Assembly: GCF_003993775.1 (NCBI RefSeq)
Contig: NZ_RJRZ01000007.1
Coordinates: forward strand, 1 to 64,000
DNA: 64,000 nt
Source: Frigidibacter oleivorans
GTDB lineage: Bacteria > Pseudomonadota > Alphaproteobacteria > Rhodobacterales > Rhodobacteraceae
Direction of reading: 5' to 3'
Position 1 is the stretch's first letter. Every line of letters starts with the position of its first letter. The position numbers were made by a program, and so were the translations under genes. The notes under the pieces are model-generated. The model saw only the letters and a list, made by a program, of their open reading frames with translations. It had not been told where the DNA came from and made no database searches. Positions 1-8,634 of the stretch are shown here, piece by piece.

Positions 1-446
1 GCTGGGCGCTGCCGGGTCTGGCCGGGGCGATGGTGCGGGCCGGGCGCACGGGCCGGGCCGGCGGCCGGGGCCTTTACCTCTGGCGGCAGGGGCGGCCCCT
101 GCCGGACCCGGAGGTGGAGCCGCTGCTGGCGGCCTGGCGGCGGGGTGCGGGGATGGGGCCGGGTGCCGCGCCCGTGACCGGGGACGAAATCGCCCCGGCG
201 GTGCTGGCGGCGCTGGCGGCCGAGGGCGCGCGGCTGATCGGCGCGGGCCGGGCGGCGGATGCCGGGGCGGTGGACCTGCTGGCCATGGCGGTGCTGGGTC
301 TGGATGCCGGGCGCGACGGGCCGATGAGCCGGGCGGCGGAGCAGCCGGCGGACCTGACCGCCGCGCTGTCGGCGCGGATCGCCGGGGCCCTGCCCCCGGC
401 GCGGCGCGGCTTCTGGCGGGGCGCGGCGGAGATCAGCCGAGGATGA
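1..446 (+). CDS. 3-hydroxyacyl-CoA dehydrogenase, C-terminal fragment
   Basis: The 5' part lies outside the window; the reading frame is open from base 3 and ends with TGA at 444-446. The visible protein begins with a GRTGRAGGRGLY stretch followed by PDPEVEPLL. This matches the G-R-x-G-x-K-x-G-x-G-x-Y region at the start of the C-terminal domain of FadB/FadJ-type enzymes, which oxidise 3-hydroxyacyl-CoA with NAD in fatty-acid beta-oxidation. The later EGARLIGAGRAADAGAVDL and GPMSRA segments match the second copy of that helical domain. The N-terminal hydratase and Rossmann parts cannot be seen, so a bifunctional or a single-function enzyme are both possible. The stop overlaps the end of the convergent membrane gene. 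Confidence 0.75.
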   Translation, partial: WALPGLAGAMVRAGRTGRAGGRGLYLWRQGRPLPDPEVEPLLAAWRRGAGMGPGAAPVTGDEIAPAVLAALAAEGARLIGAGRAADAGAVDLLAMAVLGLDAGRDGPMSRAAEQPADLTAALSARIAGALPPARRGFWRGAAEISRG

Positions 447-648
447 TGCCCAGCACCACCAGCATCAGCCCGAGCATCGAGACCATCAGCGCCCCGAGGT
501 TCAGCGCAACCGCCCGCTGCAGCGCCGCCCGCAGCCCCGCATCGTCGAGCCCCGCGCGGCGTGCCCGGTGCACCCGCGCCGCGCCCCAGAGGATACCCGC
601 GAGCCCCGCGGCCGAGACCGCCGCGCCGATCCAGATCAAGATCTCCAT
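433..648 (-). CDS. Small two-helix membrane protein, unknown function
   Basis: A 71-residue protein with two predicted membrane helices: residues 2-20 (ILIWIGAAVSAAGLAGIL) and about 48-70 (the LGALMVSMLGLMLVVLGIIL region). They are joined by a short basic cytoplasmic segment (RVHRARRAG). A 24-residue upstream extension in the same frame is polar and unlike a membrane N-terminus, so the ATG at 648 was chosen. Hydropathy and compact size support a real gene, but no family is recognised. Its 3' end overlaps the convergent dehydrogenase gene by 14 bases. Confidence 0.6.
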   Translation of the reverse strand: MEILIWIGAAVSAAGLAGILWGAARVHRARRAGLDDAGLRAALQRAVALNLGALMVSMLGLMLVVLGIILG

Positions 649-798
649 GCCCGTCCTTGCCCCCGCATTCCCTGTTCCGGGCCTGTTGCCGCAAGCCGCC
701 CCGCTGCGCAAGCCTCGCATCGCCCGCGCGGGTCTTGCGGCCGGTGGGCATCGCGTCTAGCACACGGTCGATCTTCGACAGACGCGCAGGAGAGGCAG

Positions 799-1059
799 AT
801 GAACAGCCCCGTCACCGACACCGCCTACAATGTCACCGCCGACGAACTGCGCCAGTTCATCGAGCAGTACGAACATCTGGAGGCGGAGAAGAAGGACATC
901 ACCGAACAGCAGAAGGACGTCATGTCCGAGGCGAAGGCCCGGGGCTATGACACCAAGGTGATGAAGAAGATCATCGCGCTGCGCAAGCGCGACAAGAACG
1001 ACCTGGCCGAGGAGGAGGCGATCCTCGACCTCTACAAGGCCGCGCTCGGGATGGGCTGA
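799..1059 (+). CDS. gapR: GapR-family nucleoid-associated protein (DUF2312)
   Basis: An 86-residue acidic and basic helical protein. It contains the family hallmark of an N-terminal coiled coil (ELRQFIEQYEHLEAEKKDI) followed by a KARGYDTKVMKKIIALRK segment. GapR proteins bind overtwisted AT-rich DNA ahead of polymerases and assist topoisomerases, and are near-universal in Alphaproteobacteria. The ATG at 799 is preceded by an AGGAGAGG ribosome binding site; in-frame sequence further upstream is low-complexity and not part of the family. Length equals the usual 80-90 residues. The gene is monocistronic, with a GC hairpin at 1081-1104 behind it. Confidence 0.9.
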   Translation: MNSPVTDTAYNVTADELRQFIEQYEHLEAEKKDITEQQKDVMSEAKARGYDTKVMKKIIALRKRDKNDLAEEEAILDLYKAALGMG

Positions 1060-1080
1060 GCCCCGGCGAGGCGGGCGACG

Positions 1081-1104
1081 CGGGGCGGCGGCTCAGCCGC
1101 CCCG
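1081..1104. terminator. GC-rich hairpin between convergent genes
   Basis: A perfect 9-bp stem (CGGGGCGGC / GCCGCCCCG) with a six-base loop lies between the convergent gapR and the small gene ending at 1166. There is no clear T-tract on either side, so it is only a probable bidirectional terminator. Confidence 0.45.
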
Positions 1105-1165
1105 GCCGGATGTCCGGCCCCTTGCGGGGGAACGGGCCGTCCGCCGGTCGGGCGGACGGGCCGGA

Positions 1166-1330
1166 TCAGATCGACGCCCAGTCGGTGTAGCGCGCCGATC
1201 CCTGCTGCATCTGTTGCGGGGCCGCGCCCGCGCCCTGCTGCTGCCGGGGGGCCGTCGCCGCCGCCTGCTGTTGCGTCGCACCATGCTGCCCCGCGCCGGG
1301 GGTCGCCGGGGTGGTGGAATTGTCGCTCAT
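1166..1330 (-). CDS. Small Q/A-rich protein of unknown function
   Basis: A 54-residue reading frame beginning MSDNSTTPATPGAG and ending SARYTDWASI. The middle is a glutamine, alanine and proline-rich low-complexity stretch that is probably disordered. There is no signal peptide or membrane helix. A weak AGGCAGGA sequence precedes the ATG at 1330. It could be a genuine small conserved protein or a chance frame in GC-rich DNA. The defined, non-repetitive C-terminus (RYTDWASI) is what favours a gene. No function can be assigned. Confidence 0.45.
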   Translation of the reverse strand: MSDNSTTPATPGAGQHGATQQQAAATAPRQQQGAGAAPQQMQQGSARYTDWASI

Positions 1331-1428
1331 CACTCGAGTCCTGCCTCTGCCTTGCCCGCGCGGATTTGACGCGCCATCAGGGCGCCGTCGCGATGCGCTG
1401 GCGGAGATAGGGCCGGATCGGACTTTCG

Positions 1429-1980
1429 TCAATGCACTTCCGCGTGCGCCCCGCCGGGTGTGGCGGGAACCCCCGCTGCCGCCTGAACCGGGGCGTAGCC
1501 GGCGGCCGCCATCCCCGGCCCCGCCACGATGCCGCGGGCGGGGCGGGGCGCGCAGGCAAGGATCGTTTCCAGCCGCCCGTTCTCGGCGCACAGTTCCGCC
1601 AGCGTCACCGCGTCGAGCGTGGAATAGAAGGCCTCCAGCGCCCGTTCCAGCACACCCTTCAGCCGGCAGCCGCCGGTCAGCGGGCACTGGTTGGCATGGG
1701 GATCGAAGCATTCGCTGAAGGGCAGGGGCGATTCGAAGGCGCGGAACACCTGCCCCACGGTGATCTGCTCGGCCGGGCGGGCCAGCCGCATGCCGCCCGA
1801 CCGCCCCCGCTGGGTATCGACGAAATCGAGGTTGGCCAAGGCGTTGATCACCTGCGCCAGGTGATTTTCGGATGCGTTGCAGGCCACCGCGATCTCGTGC
1901 TTGCGGACATAGCGGTCGCGGTTGATCGCGCAATACATCAGCGCGCGCATGGCAAGGTTGGTGCGGATCGTCAGGCGCAT
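1429..1980 (-). CDS. Rrf2-family transcriptional regulator, NsrR-like
   Basis: A 183-residue protein with an N-terminal winged helix (MRLTIRTNLAMR, then the SENHLAQVINALA recognition region). Three cysteines at residues 91, 99 and 105 (E-C-x7-C-x5-C) form the usual iron-sulfur ligand set of Rrf2 regulators. The pattern and the LDAVTLAEL segment fit NsrR, the nitric-oxide-sensing repressor; IscR-type or RirA-type sensing is the alternative. A GGGGAAGAG ribosome binding site supports the ATG at 1980. The tail after residue 140 is Ala/Pro/Gly-rich and longer than usual. No nitric oxide detoxification gene is adjacent, so its target is unknown. Confidence 0.85.
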   Translation of the reverse strand: MRLTIRTNLAMRALMYCAINRDRYVRKHEIAVACNASENHLAQVINALANLDFVDTQRGRSGGMRLARPAEQITVGQVFRAFESPLPFSECFDPHANQCPLTGGCRLKGVLERALEAFYSTLDAVTLAELCAENGRLETILACAPRPARGIVAGPGMAAAGYAPVQAAAGVPATPGGAHAEVH

Positions 1981-2087
1981 GATACTCTTCCCCCGTTCGA
2001 ACTGCGGCCAGACTAGGCCGCGGCACGAGGGGCCGCCTTGATGCAGATCAGATACGGATTGCCGGGCGGGGGCGGTGCCGCCCCCGG

Positions 2088-3116
2088 TCAGACGCGGTAA
2101 TAGTCGCGATACCAGTCGACGAAGCGGCCCACGCCCTCGGCCACGCCGGTCTGCGGGCGATAGCCGGTCAGCCGCTGCAGCAGCGTCGCATCGGCCCATG
2201 TCGCCGGCACGTCGCCCGCCTGCATCGGCAGCATGTTCAGCGTCGCGCCGCGCCCGGTGGCGGCCTCGATCGCGCCGATAAAATCCATCAGCGCCACGGG
2301 TTCGGAATTGCCGATGTTGACGATGCGGAACGGGGCCACCGGCGACAGGCTGTCGCCCTCGGGCACCTGCCCGTCCCCGGGCCGGACCGGGGCCACGTCG
2401 ATCAGCAGGCGGATGCCCTCGACCAGATCCTCGACATAGGTGAAGTCGCGCCGCATGTCGCCGTGGTTGAACACGTCGATGGGTTCGCCCTGCAGGATGT
2501 TCTTCGTGAACTTGAACAGCGCCATGTCGGGCCGGCCCCAAGGCCCGTAGACGGTGAAGAAACGGAACATCGTCACCGGCAGACCGTAAAGATGCGCATA
2601 GGAATGGGCCATCGCCTCGTTGGCCTTCTTCGTCGCCGCGTAGAAGGACATCTGCGTGTCGGCCTTCGCGGTTTCGGCATAGGGCATGTCGGTATTGGCG
2701 CCGAAGACCGAGGAGGTGGAGGCCAGCAGGAGATGTTCCGGCGGATGGGCGCGGGCGGCCTCCAGCAGCTCGAACGTGCCGATCAGGTTCGCCTCGACAT
2801 AGGCGCGGGGGTTGTCGATCGAATAGCGCACCCCCGCCTGCGCGGCCAGATGCACCACCACCTCGGGCCGGTCCTCGGCCATGACCTGCATCAGCAGGCC
2901 GGGGTCTTCCAGTTTCGCGTGGAGGAAGCGGAACCCCTCGGCCTGCATCAGCATGGCGCGGCGGCGCTCTTTCAGCGCCACGTCGTAGTAGTCGTTGAGG
3001 CTGTCGAGCCCGATCACCCGGAACCCGTCCGCGATCAGCCGGCGGCACAGGTGGAAGCCGATGAAGCCCGCCGCCCCGGTGACGAAGGCGGTGCGGGGGC
3101 GGGTGGCGTCGGTCAT
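2088..3116 (-). CDS. UDP-glucuronate 4-epimerase-like NAD-dependent epimerase
   Basis: A 342-residue extended short-chain dehydrogenase. The NAD-binding TGAAGFIG lies at 13-20, the serine region STSS at 133-136 and the catalytic Y159-x3-K163 in SFYAATKK. The sugar-binding part FRFFTVYGPWGRPDMA is typical of enzymes that convert UDP-glucuronate to UDP-galacturonate (EC 5.1.3.6). It would supply an acidic sugar nucleotide for the exopolysaccharide encoded around it. It is the last gene of a minus-strand run of sugar transferase, Wzc, phosphomannomutase and epimerase, 30 bases after the phosphomannomutase stop. Substrate specificity among UDP-hexuronates is inferred from family resemblance. Confidence 0.85.
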   Translation of the reverse strand: MTDATRPRTAFVTGAAGFIGFHLCRRLIADGFRVIGLDSLNDYYDVALKERRRAMLMQAEGFRFLHAKLEDPGLLMQVMAEDRPEVVVHLAAQAGVRYSIDNPRAYVEANLIGTFELLEAARAHPPEHLLLASTSSVFGANTDMPYAETAKADTQMSFYAATKKANEAMAHSYAHLYGLPVTMFRFFTVYGPWGRPDMALFKFTKNILQGEPIDVFNHGDMRRDFTYVEDLVEGIRLLIDVAPVRPGDGQVPEGDSLSPVAPFRIVNIGNSEPVALMDFIGAIEAATGRGATLNMLPMQAGDVPATWADATLLQRLTGYRPQTGVAEGVGRFVDWYRDYYRV

Positions 3117-3146
3117 CGGCAGTCTCCCGGTCTGGCTGGCCGGGCG

Positions 3147-4532
3147 TCAATGGGCGGGGGTCAGCGCCTCGGCGTCGAGCATCTTCTGCAGGAGCGCGGT
3201 CTTTTCCGCAAGCAGCCGCGCATCGCCGCGCGTCTCGACATTCAGCCGCACCACCGGTTCGGTGTTGGACGAGCGCAGGTTGAACCGCCAGTCGGCGAAT
3301 TCGAGGCTGACCCCGTCCATGTCGTCGCGCGACTGCGCCTGCGGCGCGAAGGCATCGACCACCGCGGCGATGGCCGCCTTCGGGTCCGGAAGGCGGAAGT
3401 TGATCTCGCCCGAGGAGGGGAAGGCCGCCATCCGGGCGCCGACCAGATCGGCGAGGCTGGCGCCGCGGCGGCCCATCAGCTCGGCCACCAGCAGCCAGGG
3501 GATCATGCCGCTGTCGCAGCAGACGAAATCGCGGAAATAGTGATGCGCCGACATCTCGCCGCCATAGACGGCACCGGTCTCGCGCAGGGCGCGCTTCAGG
3601 AAGGCGTGGCCGGTGCGGGCCTGCACCGCCCGCCCGCCCGCCGCGGCGATCACGTCGCGGGTGTTCAGCACCACGCGCGGATCGTGGACGATGGCCGCGC
3701 CCGGCTGCTTTTCCAGGAAGGCCGCCGCCAGCAGCCCCACGATGAATTCGCCGTCGATGAAGCGGCCACCGGCATCGAAGAGGAAGCAGCGGTCGAAATC
3801 GCCGTCCCAGGCCACGCCCATGTCGGCCCCCGCCGCGCGCACGGCCTCGGCCGTCGCGGGCTGGTTTTCCGGCAGCAGCGGGTTCGGGATGCCGTTCGGG
3901 AAGCTGCCATCCGGGTCGTGATGCATCCGGACGAAGCGCAGCGGCGCGTCCCGGCGGTCGAGCTCGGCGGCGATGGCGTCGAAGGTCGGCCCCGCGGTGC
4001 CGTTGCCGGCATTGACGAGGATGGTCAGCGGGCGCAGCGCGGCGATGTCGACGAAGGACAGCACCCGGTCGACATAGGCCGCCCGCGCCTCGGGCACCGG
4101 GGTGACGGTGCCGCCGGGCCGGGCCGGGGCGAAGGCCTGCGATTCCGCCAGCGCCTTGATCCGCGCCAGCTCGCCCTCCGGGTCCAGCGGCGCCGAGCCG
4201 CGCATCACCAGCTTCATCCCGTTGTAATCCATCGGGTTGTGCGAGGCGGTGATCTCGATCCCGCCATCGGCGTCGAGATGGGTGGTGGCGAAATACATCT
4301 CTTCGGTGCCGGCAAGGCCGAGGTCCAGCACCTCGACCCCCGCAGCGATCAGCCCCTCGCACAGCGCCGCCCACAGCGCATCCGACGAGGCGCGGCAGTC
4401 CCGCCCCGTCACCACCCGCGCGGCGCCCAGTTCCTCGGCGAAGGCGCGGCCGATGCGGCGGGCGATGTCCTCGTCAAGGTCGATACCGAGCCGCCCACGA
4501 ATGTCGTAGGCCTTGAAGCAGGTGAGCGTCAT
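3147..4532 (-). CDS. Phosphomannomutase/phosphoglucomutase
   Basis: A 461-residue alpha-D-phosphohexomutase with all four signature loops: the catalytic phosphoserine in TASHNP (S97), the metal loop DGDFDR (243-248), the sugar loop GEMSAHHYF and the phosphate-binding SSNTEPVVR near the C-terminus. The GEMSAH form is typical of enzymes acting on mannose-1-phosphate and glucose-1-phosphate (EC 5.4.2.8/5.4.2.2). It would feed GDP-mannose or UDP-glucose synthesis for the neighbouring exopolysaccharide. The start lies 9 bases after the Wzc stop, so the two are almost certainly co-transcribed. A GDP-mannose pyrophosphorylase is not in the window. Confidence 0.9.
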   Translation of the reverse strand: MTLTCFKAYDIRGRLGIDLDEDIARRIGRAFAEELGAARVVTGRDCRASSDALWAALCEGLIAAGVEVLDLGLAGTEEMYFATTHLDADGGIEITASHNPMDYNGMKLVMRGSAPLDPEGELARIKALAESQAFAPARPGGTVTPVPEARAAYVDRVLSFVDIAALRPLTILVNAGNGTAGPTFDAIAAELDRRDAPLRFVRMHHDPDGSFPNGIPNPLLPENQPATAEAVRAAGADMGVAWDGDFDRCFLFDAGGRFIDGEFIVGLLAAAFLEKQPGAAIVHDPRVVLNTRDVIAAAGGRAVQARTGHAFLKRALRETGAVYGGEMSAHHYFRDFVCCDSGMIPWLLVAELMGRRGASLADLVGARMAAFPSSGEINFRLPDPKAAIAAVVDAFAPQAQSRDDMDGVSLEFADWRFNLRSSNTEPVVRLNVETRGDARLLAEKTALLQKMLDAEALTPAH

Positions 4533-4541
4533 GCCGGAACC

Positions 4542-6701
4542 TCAGTCGGTGTAGTACTTCTTGCCATAGGCCGAATAGGCGCCGTAGCTGTCGCCGTAGC
4601 CATAGCGCTTCATCCCCTGCGGCGAGATCTGGCTCAGCACCAGCCCGGTCACCTTCAGGTTCGCGGTGTCGAACAGGCGCATCGATTCCTCGACCTGCAC
4701 CTGCGAGGTGGAGTCCCATTTCACCACGAACAGCAGCGCATCTGCCTGATGGCCGATGATCCGCACATCGGGCACCACCAGAACCGGCGGCGTGTCGATG
4801 ATGATGAAGTCATAGAGCGCGCGCATGTCGCGCACGAAGCCGGCGAAGCGGTCGGAGGAGAAGACGTCGGCGGCATTGGCCTTGGTCTCTTCCCCGATCA
4901 GCACGTCGCCGACGCGGGGGTCATGCGCGACCACATCCTCGACCCGCGTCTCGCCGGCCAGGACCGACAGCAGGCCCTTCTTCCCGTCGAAGCGGAAATA
5001 CTGGCTGAAGACGCGGCGGCGGATGTCGCCCTCGACCAGCAGCACCTTGCGGCCCATCTGCGTCAGGTTCTGCGCCAGCGCCAGCGCCGTGGTGGTCTTG
5101 CCCTCGCCCGGCACCGCCGAGGTGGTGACGATCACCTGCGGCTGGCTGTCGAGGTTCGACAGCAGCACCGATGTGCGCAGGTTGCGCACCGCCTCGGCCG
5201 CCGAGGAGGTGGGCTTGTCGGCGAGATAGGCGATGGCGTCCTTGCGCGAGCGCGAGGGGATCATCGGGATCTGGCCCATCACCGTGCGGCGGGTGGACAG
5301 TTCCAGATCGCGGGCGGTGCGATAGGTGCTCTGCCGCGATTCCGTCACCAGCACGATGCCGGACCCGAGCATCAGCCCGAGGATCATCGACATGGCGAGG
5401 ATCAGCGGCTTGTTGGGGGCCGAGGGCGCGCCCGGCACCACCGCCTGCGACAGGATGCGGCTGTCGGCCTGCTGGATGCCCTGCTGGACCGAGGTCTCCT
5501 TCATCCGCGACAGGAAGTATTCATAGATCAGCCGGCTCGATTCCGCCTCGCGGGTCAGCTGCTGCTGCGTGATCAGGTCCGCCGATTGCGACTGGATCTG
5601 GCCCTCGAACTCCTGCAGGCCGGTGCGCAGCGACACGAGCTGGTCGGCGGCCCGCTGCGCGTCCAGCCGCGCGCGGTCGATCAGGGTCTGATAGCGCTGG
5701 TCGAACAGCGCGGCATCCTCGGCTGAAAGCGGTTCCGCACCGGTGCCCGCCAGCCGTTGCAGCACCGCGTCGCCGCTGATCTCTGCCCGTTCGGCGAGGC
5801 TCGTCGCCGCTTCCAGCCGGGCCACGCGATCGGTGGCGGCGGCGGCCTGCTGTTCGGCCGCGCCGATGCGGTCGCGCAGTTCCTTGGCCTGCCGGTCCAG
5901 CGCCAGCAGCGTCTGTTCGTCCACCAGCTGGGTCGAGGCGCGGAAATCCTGCAGCCGCTGTTCTGAGCTTTCCAGTTCGGTGCGCAGTTCCGCCACCCGG
6001 TCGGACAGCCAGTCCGTCGCCTGTTCGGTCGCCTCGAACTTCACCTGCAGCTGGTCGAGGATGTAGGCATCGGCGATCGCATCGGCGAGAAGCTTGGACT
6101 TCACCGGGCTTTCCGTCTCGACCGAGATCTGGAAGACCATGCTCTGCGGCACGTTGCGGATGCTGGTCCGTTGCAACAGCGCGCTCACCACGCGGTCGCG
6201 GGCGCGCGCCTCGGCCAGGTCGGGCGGCAGTTCGGGGGCGGGCGCCGAGGGGATCAGCGAGGTGACCATCGCCTTCAGCCGGTCCATGGTGCCTGGCTGC
6301 TGCAGCGCGCTGTTGAATTCGGGGTCCTGCATCAGGCCCGTCGCCTCGACGACCTGTGCCATCAGCTGGCGGCCGCGCAGCACCTCGACCTCGGTATTCA
6401 CCACGGAGGTGTCGCCCGACAGGCCGCCGATGACGTCCTCGAGCCCCGAGACCTCGGATTCCCGGCTTTCCAGCATGACGACCGAGGTGGAGGTGAAGGT
6501 GGGCACCGCCGCCACGAAGGCGAAGTAGCCGCCGACCAGCATCGCCGCGAGGGTGACGCCGCCGATCAGGACCTTTCCGCGCCAGAGGGTGCCCAGGACC
6601 TGACCCAGGTCGATGACGTCATCTGCCGGTTCGGCCGCGGCGCGGGGGGCGGTGGTCGTCGCGCCGTCTTGAAACATTCTGTTCACGTTCACTCTGGTCA
6701 C
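4542..6701 (-). CDS. Wzc-type polysaccharide co-polymerase and tyrosine autokinase
   Basis: A 719-residue inner-membrane protein. An N-terminal Wzz chain-length domain has a first membrane helix at about 45-66, then long periplasmic coiled coils (about 225-300 and 340-400), and a second helix at about 433-453. The cytoplasmic BY-kinase domain has Walker A PGEGKTTT (531-538), a Walker A'-like LLVEGDIRRR (554-563) and Walker B IIIDTPP. The tail carries seven tyrosines between residues 700 and 717, the usual autophosphorylation cluster. Such proteins control polysaccharide length and gate export with a Wza channel, and a Wza homologue is encoded at 11531. The GTG at 6701 overlaps the sugar transferase stop (GTGA); an ATG at 6677 is an alternative start. 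Confidence 0.93.
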   Translation of the reverse strand: MTRVNVNRMFQDGATTTAPRAAAEPADDVIDLGQVLGTLWRGKVLIGGVTLAAMLVGGYFAFVAAVPTFTSTSVVMLESRESEVSGLEDVIGGLSGDTSVVNTEVEVLRGRQLMAQVVEATGLMQDPEFNSALQQPGTMDRLKAMVTSLIPSAPAPELPPDLAEARARDRVVSALLQRTSIRNVPQSMVFQISVETESPVKSKLLADAIADAYILDQLQVKFEATEQATDWLSDRVAELRTELESSEQRLQDFRASTQLVDEQTLLALDRQAKELRDRIGAAEQQAAAATDRVARLEAATSLAERAEISGDAVLQRLAGTGAEPLSAEDAALFDQRYQTLIDRARLDAQRAADQLVSLRTGLQEFEGQIQSQSADLITQQQLTREAESSRLIYEYFLSRMKETSVQQGIQQADSRILSQAVVPGAPSAPNKPLILAMSMILGLMLGSGIVLVTESRQSTYRTARDLELSTRRTVMGQIPMIPSRSRKDAIAYLADKPTSSAAEAVRNLRTSVLLSNLDSQPQVIVTTSAVPGEGKTTTALALAQNLTQMGRKVLLVEGDIRRRVFSQYFRFDGKKGLLSVLAGETRVEDVVAHDPRVGDVLIGEETKANAADVFSSDRFAGFVRDMRALYDFIIIDTPPVLVVPDVRIIGHQADALLFVVKWDSTSQVQVEESMRLFDTANLKVTGLVLSQISPQGMKRYGYGDSYGAYSAYGKKYYTD

Positions 6702-7369
6702 TTGCCCGTACGGTTCAGCACGGCGCCTGCCGTCTGGAGGATGATCCGCAGATCCGCCAGCAACGACGCCGTCTGCAGGTATCTTACATCAAGGGCCACG
6801 CGCTCGGCATAGCTGACATCGTTGCGGCCCGACACCTGCCACAGGCCGGTAACGCCGGGGCGCACCGCGCAATAGGCATCCCGGTGCTTTCCGTAGCGCT
6901 CCATTTCCTCGGAGATCACCGGACGGGGGCCGACAAAGCTCATATCGCCACGGATGACGTTCCAGAATTGCGGAAGTTCGTCGAGGCTGGTCTTGCGCAA
7001 AAAGCCGCCGATGCGGGTGATCCGCGGATCGCGCGCCAGCTTGAAGTCGCGCGCCCATTCCGCCGCCGCCTCGGGATCGGCGAGAAGATGTTCGCGCAGC
7101 CGCGCCTCGGCATCCGGCACCATGGTGCGGATCTTCCAGCAGTGGAACATCCGGCCCCCGCGGCCGACGCGGACATGACCGAAGAAGCCCGGCCCGCCGT
7201 CCAGGCGCACCAGAACCCAGAGAACCGCGATCACCGGCGCGATGACCGGCGCCAGGAACACCGCCAGCACCAGATCGAAGGCGCGCTTCGGCAGGTCCAG
7301 GTAACGCGGGCGGCCGCGGCTCTCGATCTCGATCCGTTCGAAAGTTTCGGGAACGGCGAAGTCCTTCAT
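6698..7369 (-). CDS. Undecaprenyl-phosphate sugar-phosphate transferase, ExoY-like
   Basis: A 223-residue polyprenol-phosphate hexose-1-phosphate transferase. It has a KRAFDLVLA entry, one membrane helix at about 30-55, the WKIRTM segment, RKTSLDELPQFWNVIRGDMS, GPRP, and RPGVTGLWQVSGRN. These enzymes transfer a sugar-1-phosphate from a UDP-sugar to undecaprenyl phosphate, the first step of repeat-unit assembly. The length matches the short ExoY class, which lacks the extra N-terminal helices of WcaJ. The ATG at 7369 follows a CCGGAGGGAC ribosome binding site; longer upstream starts lack one. It is the first gene of the minus-strand operon and overlaps wzc by four bases. Confidence 0.93.
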   Translation of the reverse strand: MKDFAVPETFERIEIESRGRPRYLDLPKRAFDLVLAVFLAPVIAPVIAVLWVLVRLDGGPGFFGHVRVGRGGRMFHCWKIRTMVPDAEARLREHLLADPEAAAEWARDFKLARDPRITRIGGFLRKTSLDELPQFWNVIRGDMSFVGPRPVISEEMERYGKHRDAYCAVRPGVTGLWQVSGRNDVSYAERVALDVRYLQTASLLADLRIILQTAGAVLNRTGK

Positions 7370-7599
7370 GGTCCCTCCGGACAGGTTAGGCAGCAGTCGG
7401 GCGCCATACGGGCAGAAATTTCCAGTTACGCGGCGACACGCGCATCCCCCTATCAAGAATTCATTGGGGCGGCTTGAAACGCAAGTCGAATAACGCTGCA
7501 CCTGCATGGTCGGCGGGTTCGCGCCGCAGACGGCAAATGCCGCGATACGGGGCTGCTACTGCCGCAATCGGCGTGTTTTTGCCAGTCGGCCGGAATTGT

Positions 7600-7613
7600 G
7601 CACCGCGCGGTGC
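7600..7613. repeat. 14-bp perfect palindrome
   Basis: GCACCGCGCGGTGC is self-complementary. A second short inverted repeat (GCTGCA-G-TGCAGC, 7612-7624) overlaps its edge. It lies between the divergently placed sugar transferase start (7369) and the metallophosphatase stop (7639). It could be a termination stem for the phosphatase or an operator for the exopolysaccharide operon. There is no T-tract. Confidence 0.35.
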
Positions 7614-7638
7614 TGCAGTGCAGCAACAGGGGAAACGA

Positions 7639-8430
7639 TCAGGTCGAAATGAAGCGGACGGGCGCGTCCGGGGCAACGATGGCCGCGGTCAGCATCCCCG
7701 TCGCATAGGCGCCGGTATCGACGCAGATCCGGCCCTGCGCGACCAGCGGCGCCCTCACGATCGTGTGACCGTGGGTGATCCACAGGCCGTCGCTGCGGGG
7801 CAGGTCGGGGAATCGCTCGTCCCCCCACAACAGCGCGGTGCGCGGTTGCGCGGCGATCGGCAGCGACGGCACCGCCCCGGCATGGACCACGGCCACGTTG
7901 CCGCTGCAATAGGTCAGGGGCAGCCCCCGCAGCCAGGCGATCAGCGGCTCGCCCATCGCCTGTGCCAGGTCGTCGCGCAGCGCCACCAGCCGCGCGCCGC
8001 GCGCGCCCTCGCTCGCCCCGCCCAGGCCGAAGCTCGCCAGCGTCTGCAACCCGCCGTGACGCAGCCACCGCGGACCGTGCGCCTCGGGTTCGTCGAGGAA
8101 CATCAACAGCATGTCCTCGTGATTGCCGGCGATACACGCCACCTCGTCGCGGCTGGCCGCGTCCATCAGCACCCGCAGGACCGAGGCGCTGTCCTCGCCG
8201 CGGTCGACATAGTCGCCGACGCAGACGATACGCGCCTCGGGCGCCTCGTCGAGGATCCGCCCGGCCAGCCGCTCCAGCGCCGACAGGCTGCCATGGATGT
8301 CGCCGATCACGCAGAGCGGTTCCGCCGGGGCGGGCGGCGCCAGACGGGCGGCCGCCTCCTCCGGGGCCGGGAGAGGCCCGGCAGGTGTCCCGGCGCGGGA
8401 CGGTCGCAGCAATCCGGCGAGTTTTCTCAT
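7639..8430 (-). CDS. Metallophosphoesterase, Ser/Thr protein phosphatase type
   Basis: A 263-residue calcineurin-like phosphoesterase. The metal-binding signatures are GDIHG (43-47), GDYVDRG (72-78), GNHE (102-105) and a downstream THGHT, in the order seen in PPP-type bacterial phosphatases and related diadenosine tetraphosphatases. It is cytoplasmic, with no signal peptide; the first 35 residues are Ala/Pro-rich and poorly defined. The ATG at 8430 is the first in-frame methionine giving a complete domain. Its position between the two exopolysaccharide arms, next to a tyrosine autokinase operon, suggests but does not prove a link to polysaccharide control. The actual substrate cannot be read from sequence. 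Confidence 0.85.
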   Translation of the reverse strand: MRKLAGLLRPSRAGTPAGPLPAPEEAAARLAPPAPAEPLCVIGDIHGSLSALERLAGRILDEAPEARIVCVGDYVDRGEDSASVLRVLMDAASRDEVACIAGNHEDMLLMFLDEPEAHGPRWLRHGGLQTLASFGLGGASEGARGARLVALRDDLAQAMGEPLIAWLRGLPLTYCSGNVAVVHAGAVPSLPIAAQPRTALLWGDERFPDLPRSDGLWITHGHTIVRAPLVAQGRICVDTGAYATGMLTAAIVAPDAPVRFIST

Positions 8431-8634
8431 GATGGCGAAATTAGGGCGCGCGCGCGGGGAAGCCAAGCCCGGGTGCCTGCGGCAGGTTCGCGTGGGCGCG
8501 GGGTCGGGCCCGGGGGCAAAGCGCGGCCCTGAGGCATCATGTCGGAGGAAAGCCGCCGCCTGTACCGCATCCCGCTTGCTCCGTCGCCGCACCGCCAATA
8601 ACAGGGACTGAACGAACACGGGACAGTGAGGATC

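Noticed and set aside
2463-5726. Very long open frame on the plus strand (about 1,090 codons) antisense to the exopolysaccharide genes
   Set aside because: Translation is His/Arg/Gln/Gly-rich with no domain; it is the GC-driven mirror of clearly coding genes on the minus strand.
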